From positions 1 through 64,000 of the forward strand of contig JAFSNB010000003.1 of assembly GCA_017447625.1 (NCBI GenBank): DNA of 64,000 nt. Reading direction: 5' to 3'. Under the pieces are notes generated by a model that was not told the origin of the DNA, did not search any database, and worked only from the letters and a program-made list of their open reading frames with translations. Within the stretch, counting starts at the first letter, position 1; each line of letters starts with the position of its first letter. A program made the translations under genes and the position numbers. The stretch is from Bacteroidaceae bacterium. GTDB taxonomy: Bacteria; Bacteroidota; Bacteroidia; Bacteroidales; Bacteroidaceae. Below, piece by piece: positions 1 to 9,671 of the stretch.

Positions 1-64
1 GAAAACTTCAGGAGGCCGCCGCTAAGGACTTACCCCTGCAGGGGCCTCTCTCGTTTTGCGGGTG

Positions 65-95
65 CAAAGGTACGCTCTTTTTTAATAACCGCCAA
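65..95 (-). promoter_or_regulatory. Bacteroidota promoter reading out of the left edge
   Basis: Read on the minus strand there is a TTG (93-95), a 20-bp spacer and TACCTTTG (65-72), matching the Bacteroidota -33/-7 consensus TTTG-N19-21-TAnnTTTG. It would transcribe leftwards through bases 1-60, which hold a CCCCTGCAGGGG palindrome but no start codon I can assign, so the gene lies outside the window. Confidence 0.6.
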
Positions 96-365
96 ACATT
101 ATCGCAACTTTTTTAGCCCACAAAACAACTTTTTTGCAATTTATGACTTATGTCAATAAGCCCTCGCGCGCGTTCATTATTTATTAATATATAGGGAAAT
201 AGGCAAAGGCACACACGAATACAAAACTAACAAGAAAGCAAAATAAAAAAGTGTTTGGCACCAATAATCAATCATACGAATCTTCGATTTTTTCTATTTT
301 CAGAGACTGAAAATAGATTTTTTGGGTGTATCATGGGATTATATTACAAGTTATCCTAAAAATTC

Positions 366-396
366 TTTGTCAATCCGCAAAAGGTCACTATCTTTG
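366..396 (+). promoter_or_regulatory. Promoter of the kinase/FHA/AAA+ cassette
   Basis: TTTG (366-369), a 19-bp spacer and TATCTTTG (389-396) form a textbook Bacteroidota promoter. The GTG at 396 that would open the first reading frame lies inside the -7 box, so translation must begin further down. The preceding 1-365 is AT-rich and shows no gene. Confidence 0.75.
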
Positions 397-452
397 TGGC
401 CATAAGTAACAAAAAACACGAGTTTTCACTCTATAGAAGAAGTACTTTTGAC

Positions 453-1409
453 ATGGGACAATTCGACCGAATACAACAGAGCAAGCAGCGCGAGAAAGAA
501 CAGACGCGACAGAAAGCGGCCTTCAGGCCAGTACGATTTCGCCAGACAAGCGAGGACACGATGATGAACTGCCCACATTGCGGCAGTAACGTGCCAGCAC
601 ACAGCGAGCTATGTCCCGTATGCGGCAAACCGCTTCATCTGAATATCTGCACCTACTGCGGCGCGGAGATGTCACCCGACGACCGCTTCTGCAGCGAGTG
701 CGGCGGTGCCCGCAGCGGCGTGATATGTCCGAAATGTAACACTCTGAATTTCCGCTCGTTCTGCAGCCATTGCAACACCGCACTTGACGAGTTGGCCCAG
801 GAAGAACTGGAGAAAGCCGAACGCGATCCGATATTCATCCGCATGAAAGGTCTGGCACAAAAGCTGGCCGAGATGGAGGAGAAGATGCTCGCGGCGCAAG
901 CTCGAATCGAGGAGGCTATTGCCCAGAAAGAAGAGGAGAGCGCGACGGCAGACTTCAGCGAAAGCCCCACTCTGAGCGCGGAAGAGCAGGCACTGGTGGA
1001 TGAATATAAGCAGCTTATGGAGCAGATGGGCATCCCCGCCCCTCCGAAGGTGACTCCGGCTCCTACGGCGAAACCCAAGCCAGCTCGTCAGGCCATAAGC
1101 CTGAAAGCCGAGATAGCAGACCTCAAAGCTATCGAGGAAGAATATGCAGCGAGCGTGGCTGAGATGAACGAGCTGATGACTCAGTTGATACCAGACCCGG
1201 GAGCTACTCCTCAGATGCAGCGCAATTACTTCTCAGCCAGAAAATTGCCAGTTTATCGTAAGGAACTGCGCCAGGAACCCTCAGAATGGGTATGCAACTA
1301 CTGCGGATGCCACCACAGCCAGCCCTCGGAATGTGCCGAACCTCAACTTGGTGGCTATTGGATTTACCACAGAGTAGAGGTTACCGTCAAGTCATACGAG
1401 TATCAGTAA
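453..1409 (+). CDS. Triple zinc-ribbon, coiled-coil protein
   Basis: Unrecognised 318-aa protein, first gene of the signalling cassette. Three consecutive four-cysteine zinc ribbons are visible (C40/C43/C54/C57, C66/C69/C80/C83, C92/C95/C104/C107), followed by a charged region likely to form coiled coil (about 110-150 and 200-250) separated by a Pro/Ala-rich linker, and a last CxxC near the C terminus. The start at 453 was chosen because the upstream GTG overlaps the promoter; ATGs at 561/564 would begin directly at the first ribbon, as in two neighbouring proteins, and cannot be excluded. No signal peptide or membrane segment is seen. The ribbons recur in the AAA+ and FHA proteins of the same operon, suggesting a common binding mode (inference). 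It could be an adaptor or scaffold; no enzymatic motif is present. Confidence 0.75.
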   Translation: MGQFDRIQQSKQREKEQTRQKAAFRPVRFRQTSEDTMMNCPHCGSNVPAHSELCPVCGKPLHLNICTYCGAEMSPDDRFCSECGGARSGVICPKCNTLNFRSFCSHCNTALDELAQEELEKAERDPIFIRMKGLAQKLAEMEEKMLAAQARIEEAIAQKEEESATADFSESPTLSAEEQALVDEYKQLMEQMGIPAPPKVTPAPTAKPKPARQAISLKAEIADLKAIEEEYAASVAEMNELMTQLIPDPGATPQMQRNYFSARKLPVYRKELRQEPSEWVCNYCGCHHSQPSECAEPQLGGYWIYHRVEVTVKSYEYQ

Positions 1410-1464
1410 GACCCGCCAACATATTATGAATTATGAATTTTGAATTATGAATTAAAGCATAAGT

Positions 1465-4400
1465 ATGAGACCTGATGAAACTATACGCCCTGACGACACA
1501 AGTAACGGCAAGGGCAATAAATTCGGAAATAACGGAAGCGGAACAATAAGGCCCGCCGCACCAGCTGGAGGCGATGACGGGACGGGTACCGTGCGTCCGA
1601 GCGCACCGGCTGGAGGCAACAACCCCGGTGGAACTGTCCGTCCAAGCACACCTGCTGGAGGAAATACCCCTGGTGGAACTGTCCGTCCGAGCACACCTGC
1701 TGGAGGAAACGCCCCCGGTGGAACCGTAAGGCCGGGGAGCGCTCCTGCCGGAGGAAACAACCCCGGTGGAACCGTCCGTCCGAGCACACCTGCTGGAGGA
1801 AACGCCCCCGGTGGAACCGTGCGTCCGAGCACGCCTGCTGGAGGAAACAACCCCGGTGGAACCGTAAGGCCGGGGAGCGCTCCTGCCGGTGCACCTGCAG
1901 GTGGAACAATTCGTCCCGGAGCTGGAACCAGTTCGCCTGCGGACAAGACCGTTCGCGGTGCCGGAAGTCAGTTCGGAGCTGATCTGGCAAGCGTGAAAGC
2001 CAAGCTGACAGGTCAGCCCATCGCCCAGGCTGATATGCGCGCTGTAGCTGCGATGACCAAGACACACGAGGACTTCTATGTGTTGAACGGTGTCCGTTAC
2101 AACGTGACCCAAGTGATCTCTGAGCGCACGGGCGAGGCTCAGGTGCTGATGGTTGAGAACGGCGGCAATCAGTATGTCCTGAAACTATACTATGTGGATT
2201 ATCACCCCAATCACGCCATTTTGGACAAGGTGATGAAAGCACGCGGCGCAGGCCTGCTTGTCGGCGTTGTGGCCCACGGCGTGTGGAGCCCCGCAGACAA
2301 CGGAATAGAGGTCTCTCCGGGTGTAGCGGCCGAGAAGCGCGACTATGAGCTAATGGACTATTACTCAGGAGGAACCTTGGACGAGATAAAGATCAACGGT
2401 GACGAGATGCTGCTTACCAAATACATCACACAGATGGCTTCAGCCATTGACTTCTGCCACAAGCATCAGTTCCTGCACCGCGACATCAAACCGAGCAACT
2501 TCCTCTTCCGCGACAAGACACACACACAGTTGGTACTCACCGACTTCGGCATTGCCGTAGATTGCGACGCCCAGGGGCAAGCCAAATGTAATATAGCACG
2601 CACGAAGATATACGCTGCGCCGGAAATGTACTTCCAGACAGGTAACGGCATAGTGGACGCGAGCACGAAGAGCGATTTCTTCTCGATGGGTATTACCATC
2701 TTGTGCCTTTGGATGGGCGAAGAAGAATTCTCCAAGAGCGTGGCAGCCAATGAGTTGGCCTTTGCCAAGCTGAAGGATCGCGGCAAACTGCCCTACCCCA
2801 CCGACATGAGCCCGCATCTGCTCAGTCTGGTGAAAGCTCTAACCGAACCCGAGCCCGAAAGACGTCCGGACTTTGAGACCATAAAGCAATGGATTAGAGG
2901 CGAAGATCCATTCGCGGCCCAGACCGCAACGGTAGAGGAGGAGACGATGAGCATCACCTTCAACTCATCAAAGGGCTTGGTAGCACACTCGCTGGAAGAT
3001 CTGGCCAAGTTTATGATGGACGACCCGCAACTGGGTATCCAGTACCTCTATCGCGGCCAGCTGAACCAGTGGTTACGCGACGCAAACATCCCAGAGGTCA
3101 ACGTCCAAATCTCGCACATCGCTGAGGACTTATATCCCAAGGCAAATCAGCACAATGCAGGCCTGCACGCAGCCTGTTACACATTGGATCCGGCAATGCC
3201 CTATTACGATGTGCAGAAGAATCCGCTCACGAGCGTGCCCGAGATTGCGGCCAGTCTGCTTCAGAATATCGAAGTCTATGAGGATGAGCTGATGGACGAG
3301 AACAACCCGTTGTATGTCTTCTTCAATATGCACGGCCTCGCAGACATCGTCAGCACCACGCAGAAAGACTTCCAGCAACTGACCGCTCACGAGGCAACGC
3401 TGAAGTTGCTCTATACCTTGGATCCAAAGCTGCCATATATCCTGCGCGACCAGCGCGGCGGCGTACATTATTGCAACACTCCGGACGACGTCATAAAGGT
3501 CAAGTACGAGCACTCTTTAGACGACGACTCTTGGGAAGGGCTCACCTCCGATTCCTTCCTGATCTGGTTGGCAGAGAGGGACAAGTCACTCGTGGGCCGT
3601 GTCCGTAAAGCTGTGAGCGACCCGAAGATTAATCATGGTATGGCTCCGATGGCTGTGCTCTACGCTCTGAATCCGAAGGTGAGCTACACGCTCTGTCTGG
3701 ACGAAAAGGACCCGAACTATGTGTTCACCCACCAGCAGATAGCACAGCTTATCAACTACTGGATGGATACCTACCTCGCAAACAAGCAGGATGACGCCTG
3801 GCGCACAGCCAACTACAGTCTCTCCGACCTAAGCAAGATTGACGGCACACAGCTGTACTGCTATCTGAAGTCAAAGGGCGGTGTATATGACCATTGGCTC
3901 GACTGGATCCGCTACTGCGCCGACCTCAAGTCCAAGGACAATACCGAGAAATATGCGCCCTACAACTGGTACATCGCTGCATATAAGATAATGAAGGGAA
4001 TGGGCATTGAGCCCTATTACCGTTTCCCGAGATGCGGCAAACAGGTTACAAGTCCGTCCGAACTCGACCAAATCCCCAGCGGAGAGGTAGTTCAGGAGTT
4101 GCAAAGCGGCCATCTGGCCGACTGGCTGGCTGTATTCTATCAGGAAGATCCCAGACTAGACAAGAGCCAGAAGTATGCCTTCGAGCGTGCCACAGAGCAG
4201 TATGTAGAAGATATTCACCGCCGCGACCCGCAGAACAACATGGTTCAGCCCTACTTCGCCGCTGCTAATCAGGTGACTAAGACCAGCGCTGATCTGCGTA
4301 AGACCCATCGCTCGCTGGTAATCCTGCGCACCCTTGTCGGCGTGTTCTGTCTGCTGCCAATCGCCGGCCTCATCGCGATGCTGCTCATTAACGGCTTGCC

Positions 4401-5562
4401 GTTCACAGAGAACCCGATGCCCGGATTCAGTTCCAGCATCGTTGTGCTGGGTGTTATCTGTACCGTGCTTGTATTTGCCCTTGCCGAAGGCGAAGGCGGA
4501 TGCATCGGGGCCGCAATCTGGGGATTCATCATAGGTGCCATACTCTATTATGCCATCTATTTCATCTTAGAACTGATAATACCTATAGCTCCATACTTAG
4601 CCGTAGGTCTGCTGTTATTGTTAGGATGGTTCATCTATAACACCTGCTACAGAAAACTGCCACTCAACACGGCGGCCAACAAGGACCTGCTAAATCCAGG
4701 CTTCGAGGAAACCGTGCTGGAACCGCTCCATTATGCCTTCCGCAACACACGCGGCGGCTTCGACTCCAGCATACTCGACCGCTCCACGCAGTACCTCAAC
4801 GACCTGACCACAGCTCGTGGCACACTGCTCAAGCGTGCTATCCCGACTATCATCGGCACCGTGCTGTTGCTCGGTTTCTTCGTAAACTACACCTACGGAG
4901 ACAACTTCTTCCATCTGCCGTCCTGGTCATCTGGAAAGAGCAGCGAGAAGACCGAAGCAATGACCACACTCATAGGTCAGTGGAATGGCACGTTCGACGG
5001 CCGCCCATGTACCATAGACATCCAGAGCGTTTCTGAGGATAACACCTTGAGCGGAGTCATTTACGTGAAATACCGCAGCCTCCTACAAGAGAAGTTCGTT
5101 GGCCGCGCAGACCCCTCCACCGGAACGCTCATGCTTGATGACTTGGTGACGAACAACAAGCTGGACGGCACCTACAAGGGTGACATAACAGAGGAGGACG
5201 GTGTGCAGGTAATCACCGGCACATACACTAACAAGAAGAGCGGATATCAGGCTCCGTTCGTCGTTCGCCTCGCTTCAGGCGTGACGCTGACTCCTTCCTC
5301 AGACACCAGCACTTCAACCACTACGACGAAGAAGTCCTCAGCCAAGACATCTACAAAGTCTGGCGAGCAGCCTAAGTCCTCTTCGGGCGAAGGTGTAAGA
5401 GTCTCGGCAGAGGAAGCCAAGCCGTCCAATCTGATGAAGAAAGCCGAGCAGCAGTCTGAAGACCAATCCTCAGGGGGCGGTTACCACTTCGAGCCTGCAG
5501 ACGAGCCGGCCTCCGGCGGCGGCGGTGGCGGTGGTTACCACTTCGAGCCCGTTGATGAATAA
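1465..5562 (+). CDS. Membrane Ser/Thr protein kinase with TVRP-repeat N terminus
   Basis: 1365-aa Hanks-type Ser/Thr kinase. Residues 1-165 are low complexity with ten T[V/I]RP motifs spaced about 15-16 residues apart plus a degenerate TVRG. The kinase domain (about 210-470) has the ATP-binding Lys in VLKLY (K240), catalytic HRDIKPSN (D340), DFG (D360-G362) and an APE motif. A long helical region with no recognised domain follows (about 490-930), then several hydrophobic segments between about 950 and 1145 that look like membrane spans, a beta-rich domain (about 1170-1280) and a Ser/Thr-rich tail ending in two GGYHFEP repeats. Kinase and membrane anchor are clear; the ligand and the helical region are not. 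The gene follows the zinc-ribbon gene after 55 bp of AT-rich repeats and precedes the AAA+ gene by 36 bp. The matching phosphatase and FHA reader lie downstream, so it is probably the writer of a phospho-Thr signal. Confidence 0.9.
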   Translation: MRPDETIRPDDTSNGKGNKFGNNGSGTIRPAAPAGGDDGTGTVRPSAPAGGNNPGGTVRPSTPAGGNTPGGTVRPSTPAGGNAPGGTVRPGSAPAGGNNPGGTVRPSTPAGGNAPGGTVRPSTPAGGNNPGGTVRPGSAPAGAPAGGTIRPGAGTSSPADKTVRGAGSQFGADLASVKAKLTGQPIAQADMRAVAAMTKTHEDFYVLNGVRYNVTQVISERTGEAQVLMVENGGNQYVLKLYYVDYHPNHAILDKVMKARGAGLLVGVVAHGVWSPADNGIEVSPGVAAEKRDYELMDYYSGGTLDEIKINGDEMLLTKYITQMASAIDFCHKHQFLHRDIKPSNFLFRDKTHTQLVLTDFGIAVDCDAQGQAKCNIARTKIYAAPEMYFQTGNGIVDASTKSDFFSMGITILCLWMGEEEFSKSVAANELAFAKLKDRGKLPYPTDMSPHLLSLVKALTEPEPERRPDFETIKQWIRGEDPFAAQTATVEEETMSITFNSSKGLVAHSLEDLAKFMMDDPQLGIQYLYRGQLNQWLRDANIPEVNVQISHIAEDLYPKANQHNAGLHAACYTLDPAMPYYDVQKNPLTSVPEIAASLLQNIEVYEDELMDENNPLYVFFNMHGLADIVSTTQKDFQQLTAHEATLKLLYTLDPKLPYILRDQRGGVHYCNTPDDVIKVKYEHSLDDDSWEGLTSDSFLIWLAERDKSLVGRVRKAVSDPKINHGMAPMAVLYALNPKVSYTLCLDEKDPNYVFTHQQIAQLINYWMDTYLANKQDDAWRTANYSLSDLSKIDGTQLYCYLKSKGGVYDHWLDWIRYCADLKSKDNTEKYAPYNWYIAAYKIMKGMGIEPYYRFPRCGKQVTSPSELDQIPSGEVVQELQSGHLADWLAVFYQEDPRLDKSQKYAFERATEQYVEDIHRRDPQNNMVQPYFAAANQVTKTSADLRKTHRSLVILRTLVGVFCLLPIAGLIAMLLINGLPFTENPMPGFSSSIVVLGVICTVLVFALAEGEGGCIGAAIWGFIIGAILYYAIYFILELIIPIAPYLAVGLLLLLGWFIYNTCYRKLPLNTAANKDLLNPGFEETVLEPLHYAFRNTRGGFDSSILDRSTQYLNDLTTARGTLLKRAIPTIIGTVLLLGFFVNYTYGDNFFHLPSWSSGKSSEKTEAMTTLIGQWNGTFDGRPCTIDIQSVSEDNTLSGVIYVKYRSLLQEKFVGRADPSTGTLMLDDLVTNNKLDGTYKGDITEEDGVQVITGTYTNKKSGYQAPFVVRLASGVTLTPSSDTSTSTTTTKKSSAKTSTKSGEQPKSSSGEGVRVSAEEAKPSNLMKKAEQQSEDQSSGGGYHFEPADEPASGGGGGGGYHFEPVDE
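1480..1957 (+). repeat. In-gene tandem repeat encoding T[V/I]RP motifs
   Basis: About ten imperfect copies of a 45-48 bp unit encode the cycle T[V/I]RP followed by S/G-rich then PAGG and N-x-PGG stretches. The motif threonine and the RP are kept in all ten, the eleventh reads TVRG. Repeats are in frame, so the array can expand or contract without breaking the kinase. Confidence 0.85.
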
Positions 5563-5598
5563 GACCTATTATTACCATTAGCCTCATTTGCCCAAACT

Positions 5599-8500
5599 AT
5601 GAACTGCAAACAATGCAATAAGCCCAACCGCCCGGAAGCTCATTTCTGCAAGTGGTGCGGTACGCCAATAGCCTCCGCATCACCGACTATAATGCCAGAA
5701 ATCGTGGGCATGGATGACGTTAAGGAACAGATTTCGGAAGTAGTGAGCACCTATCAGGTGATGAGCCAGCGTGCCACGAACGGCGTAATCCCGCGTCTTA
5801 ACTACGATATCACCATTGCCGGCCCAACGGGTTGCGGCAAGACAACTCTGGTCAAAGCCATAGCGAAAGTGTTCTACGCCACCGGCATAACCACAAAGGA
5901 GGAAGTGGAATTTGTGCAGCCGCCCGAACTCAACGGATTCATCTCCGAATGGTCAGAGAACCCGGATATGGTATCCGGCGGAATCCTCTGTATAGAGAAC
6001 GTCGAGAAGATTATCGGTGACGGCTCTTCGAACCAGACCACCGACCTCGATGCCGTTCTTTCTGCACGCCAGACGAGCAACGACTTCGTGCTGATCCTGT
6101 GCGGAAACGACACCGACTTCACCACATACCTGCAAAACGAACGCAGCGTACACGACCGCTTCTCACGCCATTTCGTGCTTTCACCGGCAACTCTGGACGA
6201 ACTGGTGGAACTCTGCTCACGCCGCCTCACGGAATATCGGATTCCTCTGACCCAGGATGCCCGCGACCGCCTCACACGCATATTCAAGAAGATGCTGCGC
6301 GACCAGCCGGAGGCTCTCAACGGGCACCTCACCGACAACATGGCCCAGGATATATTCTCCAGAGCCGTGCGCCGCGACCGCCAATGCGCCAACACCCTGC
6401 CTGATGACATAGAAGGTGAGGAATACGTGGTTCCGACTGTAGAGGAGGTTATGGCCAGTCTGGACAAGTTGGTTGGCATAGACTCCGTCCGTCAGACTCT
6501 GAAGAGCATCACCGACAGCGTCGAGGAGTGCCGCGAACAGGGCGAGGCCTTCGAACTGAAGGATCACTATCTTTTCCTTGGCCCTCCGGGAACGGGAAAG
6601 ACCACCGTAGCACGCAAGTTCGGCGACATATTCAGCAGCCTCGAACTACTCCCAAGCGGACATATTGTGGAAGTTAGCCGCGACCAACTCGTCTCACAGT
6701 GGAAGGGCGAGACACCAAAGCTCGTAGCCCGATGTGTACAGCAGGCCATGGGCGGTATTCTCTTCATTGACGAGGCATACACATTATATAAAGACGAGAA
6801 CGACGATGTCGGCAAGGAGGCCGTTGACACTCTTCTCCGCCTGATGGAAAACGAGCGCGGCAAGTTCGTGGTTATCGCCGCAGGTTATGACAAGGATATG
6901 CAGCGTTTTCTGGAGTCCAACGAAGGTCTTGCGTCGCGTTTCAACGTCACCGTCCAGTTCCGCGACTACAGCCCGCAAGAACTGGAGGAGGTATTCCGCA
7001 ACATGATAAGCGCCGGTCGCCATCCTTACGACCTAGAGCCGGAAGCCGAAGCCGCGCTACATAACTTCTTCAAACGCATGGTGAACATGAAGATGAAGGA
7101 CTTTGCCAACGCACGCACCGTACGCACCACCGTAGAGAATGCCATCAAGCGCCACCGAAGCCGTCTCCAGGAGGAGAAAGCCGAGGGTAAGGACACAAGC
7201 GCATACACCTACACCCTGTCTCGCTTGGACATCGAAGGCGAAGAGGCTCTGGAGCACAAGACAGTTGAAGAGGTGATGGAAGAGTTGGACGAGTTTGTCG
7301 GCATGGAAAGCGTTAAGAAGGCTATCCGCGAACTGGCCGATGACCTCCAGACCAAGCGCGAGATGATGGAAATGGGCATCGCCGAAGCTGCCAACACCTC
7401 CGTACACATCGTCCTCAAGGGCAATCCCGGTACAGGCAAGACCTCCGTGGCCGAGAAACTCGGCAAGATATTCAAGGCCATCGGTCTGCTGCCCACCGAC
7501 AAGGTTACGGTGAAGGAGGCCAAGGACTTGCTCAGTTCATATCATAACGAAACGGCGAAGGTTGTGAATAAGGCCGTTGATGAGGCCATGGGCGGCATAC
7601 TCTTCATCGATGAAGCCTACCAGCTGCTGCAGATCAGCGGCGGTAACGACAAAGACCCGACCGGTCTGCAGGCAGTCACAGCCCTCATCACACGCATGAC
7701 CAAAGACGCAGGCAAGTTCGTACTGGTCTGTGCAGGCTATCCCAAGCAGATGGACGAGTTCGTCCGCGAAGGCAACGCCGGTTTCAGCCGTCGATTCACA
7801 CATACCATCACCATCGAGGACTATTCCACCACCGAACTCATTGAGATCTTCCGTCGAATAGCCAAGAAGAAAAAGAACATCCTCCCACCTGAAGCTGAGG
7901 AAGTGCTGGTGAAGAAAGTGAGTCAGATGGTTGCCGCTAAGAGCGAGAACTTCGGCAATGCCGGCGAAATCACGCGTCTCTATGACGAGATGAGTCGCCG
8001 CCGTTCTACCCGTTTGTCCAAGATGAGGCGCGAAGGTGCAGTCTTGGAGAAGGATGACTATCTGACAATTCTTCCTGAGGACATCCCGTTCGAGATGCCG
8101 AAGGTGGTAAGCGTGGAAGAGAGTCTCGCCGCCCTCAATGACCTAGTCGGTCTGGACGAGGTGAAGGCTGCAGTGACAGATCTGGCAGAGACCCTCATAG
8201 CCAACCGCCGCCGTGCCGAGAGCAGCGGCGTGAAACTGGAGGTGAACCTCGACCACTACCTCTTCCTCGGCAACCCCGGAACCGGCAAGACCACCGTGGC
8301 ACGCATTATGGCCGACATCTTCTGTACGCTAGGCCTCTTGCCCACCAACAAACTCATTGAGGTTACACGCAAGGACCTCGTTGCCGGTTGGCAGGGCCAG
8401 ACCGCACCGACAGTGGAGCGTGTGGTGAAGAGCGCCCTTGGCGGTGTGCTGTTCATAGACGAGGCTTACAGCCTCAAGCTCGACAGTCACGACACCTTCG

Positions 8501-8919
8501 GTAACGAGGCTATAAATACCCTTGTGCCGATGCTTCTGGACTACAAGAACCGGATGATATGCATCGCCGCCGGCTACGAGCGCGAGATGAAGGAATTCCT
8601 CGATGCCAACAGCGGCCTCGCCTCCCGTTTCAACGAGACTATCCACTTCGCCGATTACGGTCCCGATGCTTTGGCAGAGATATTCCTAATGAAAGCCAAG
8701 AAGCAGAAGTTCACTCTCACGCCGGACGCAGAGGCTGCAATGCGACAACACTTCAACCACCTCTATGCACACCGTGACCAGAACTTCGGCAACGCCCGCG
8801 AGGTGAACAACTATTTCGAAAAAGTGAAGCGCAAGCAAGCCAAACGCATCAACAAAGCCGGAGACACCGTTGTTGATGAGATGGAGCTGATTGCAGACGA
8901 TATGCGCACTGATAACTAA
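5599..8919 (+). CDS. Zinc-ribbon protein with four AAA+ modules (CbxX/CfqX type)
   Basis: 1106-aa ATPase. It opens with a zinc ribbon (C3, C6, C17, C20) and then carries four AAA+ modules. Module 1 has Walker A GPTGCGKT at residue 75 but a degenerate Walker B (ILCIEN, no Asp-Glu pair). Modules 2-4 have Walker A at residues 328, 608 and 891 and intact Walker B ILFIDEAY-type motifs with the Asp at 391, 671 and 954. Modules 2-4 resemble the CbxX/CfqX (rubisco-activase-like) family, also seen in the EccA ATPases of type VII secretion; these usually form hexameric remodelling rings. Tandem fusion of three such modules plus a divergent one is unusual. Cytoplasmic by composition. Its place between kinase and FHA genes suggests its assembly or recruitment is phospho-controlled (inference). 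Substrate unknown. Confidence 0.88.
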   Translation: MNCKQCNKPNRPEAHFCKWCGTPIASASPTIMPEIVGMDDVKEQISEVVSTYQVMSQRATNGVIPRLNYDITIAGPTGCGKTTLVKAIAKVFYATGITTKEEVEFVQPPELNGFISEWSENPDMVSGGILCIENVEKIIGDGSSNQTTDLDAVLSARQTSNDFVLILCGNDTDFTTYLQNERSVHDRFSRHFVLSPATLDELVELCSRRLTEYRIPLTQDARDRLTRIFKKMLRDQPEALNGHLTDNMAQDIFSRAVRRDRQCANTLPDDIEGEEYVVPTVEEVMASLDKLVGIDSVRQTLKSITDSVEECREQGEAFELKDHYLFLGPPGTGKTTVARKFGDIFSSLELLPSGHIVEVSRDQLVSQWKGETPKLVARCVQQAMGGILFIDEAYTLYKDENDDVGKEAVDTLLRLMENERGKFVVIAAGYDKDMQRFLESNEGLASRFNVTVQFRDYSPQELEEVFRNMISAGRHPYDLEPEAEAALHNFFKRMVNMKMKDFANARTVRTTVENAIKRHRSRLQEEKAEGKDTSAYTYTLSRLDIEGEEALEHKTVEEVMEELDEFVGMESVKKAIRELADDLQTKREMMEMGIAEAANTSVHIVLKGNPGTGKTSVAEKLGKIFKAIGLLPTDKVTVKEAKDLLSSYHNETAKVVNKAVDEAMGGILFIDEAYQLLQISGGNDKDPTGLQAVTALITRMTKDAGKFVLVCAGYPKQMDEFVREGNAGFSRRFTHTITIEDYSTTELIEIFRRIAKKKKNILPPEAEEVLVKKVSQMVAAKSENFGNAGEITRLYDEMSRRRSTRLSKMRREGAVLEKDDYLTILPEDIPFEMPKVVSVEESLAALNDLVGLDEVKAAVTDLAETLIANRRRAESSGVKLEVNLDHYLFLGNPGTGKTTVARIMADIFCTLGLLPTNKLIEVTRKDLVAGWQGQTAPTVERVVKSALGGVLFIDEAYSLKLDSHDTFGNEAINTLVPMLLDYKNRMICIAAGYEREMKEFLDANSGLASRFNETIHFADYGPDALAEIFLMKAKKQKFTLTPDAEAAMRQHFNHLYAHRDQNFGNAREVNNYFEKVKRKQAKRINKAGDTVVDEMELIADDMRTDN

Positions 8920-8941
8920 CCCTCTAAGCACCCAAATAGCC

Positions 8942-9661
8942 ATGACATATACAACATGTCCGAAATGTAAGGAACAGATTGAGGCCGACAGTTGGTTCTG
9001 TGACCAGTGCGGAACAGAGTTATTCGTCTGCCCTCAATGTAAGGAACTGCGCAAGGGAAAGCGTTGTACCACCTGCGGCACCCCTCTCGTGAGTATGCAA
9101 AGCTGGGGACAGACCGTCAATCCATCTGGTGCAGGCACACCTGCCGCTATCAGCGCAGGCACAACCCCTGGCGGCATCAACACAGGCTCAAGCACCACAC
9201 CTCCAAGCGCCCCTCCAAGCACAGGCTCAGCGTCTACGACATCTCCAGCAGCAACTCCCTTCACAGGAAGCCCGACCGCTGGCACCTCAGTAAGTGTAGC
9301 TTTTCAGCCCTCTCCTGCCCCAGGCAGCACAGTCCGTCCCGGCGCGCCCGCAGCTCCCGCATCCCAGAAGCAGCCAGGCCACATACAGTGTGCTAACCCA
9401 TATATCCGCCTCGGTATTGAGTCTGGCGTAATCATAGGTCGTCGTGGCAGCTATGCAGCCGTCTTTGCACCTCATGGAATGGTTTCCGGTATCCACGCAC
9501 AGCTGGACCGTCAGCCAAACGGACAATGGACAGTGACAGACCTCGGTTCCACCAACGGCTCCACCCTCAACGGGCAGCCTCTCACACCTCAAGTCCCGGT
9601 TCCTTTCAATGTTGGTGACACTCTGACTTTTGCGAACCTCACCTTTGCCGTTCTTGAATAA
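8942..9661 (+). CDS. Double zinc-ribbon FHA-domain protein
   Basis: 239-aa protein. Two CxxC...CxxC zinc ribbons lie in residues 6-50, followed by a Ser/Thr/Pro/Ala linker (about 55-150) and a C-terminal FHA domain with the expected GR, SGIHA and LGSTNGSTLNG signatures that bind phospho-threonine. The linker contains one STVRPG copy of the motif repeated ten times in the kinase N terminus. The start at 8942 places the first ribbon at the N terminus, as in the AAA+ protein; the longer frame from 8891 would overlap the AAA+ gene by 29 bp and adds no conserved sequence. It is separated from the PP2C gene by 10 bp. Most likely it is the reader of the kinase signal, linking it to partners through the ribbons (inference). 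Confidence 0.88.
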   Translation: MTYTTCPKCKEQIEADSWFCDQCGTELFVCPQCKELRKGKRCTTCGTPLVSMQSWGQTVNPSGAGTPAAISAGTTPGGINTGSSTTPPSAPPSTGSASTTSPAATPFTGSPTAGTSVSVAFQPSPAPGSTVRPGAPAAPASQKQPGHIQCANPYIRLGIESGVIIGRRGSYAAVFAPHGMVSGIHAQLDRQPNGQWTVTDLGSTNGSTLNGQPLTPQVPVPFNVGDTLTFANLTFAVLE

Positions 9662-9671
9662 CTAAGAGCCT

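Noticed and set aside
1452-1946. 164-aa antisense frame rich in Gly/Pro over the kinase repeat region
   Set aside because: It is the reverse complement of the tandem repeat encoding T[V/I]RP motifs; it has no independent start signal or conserved domain.
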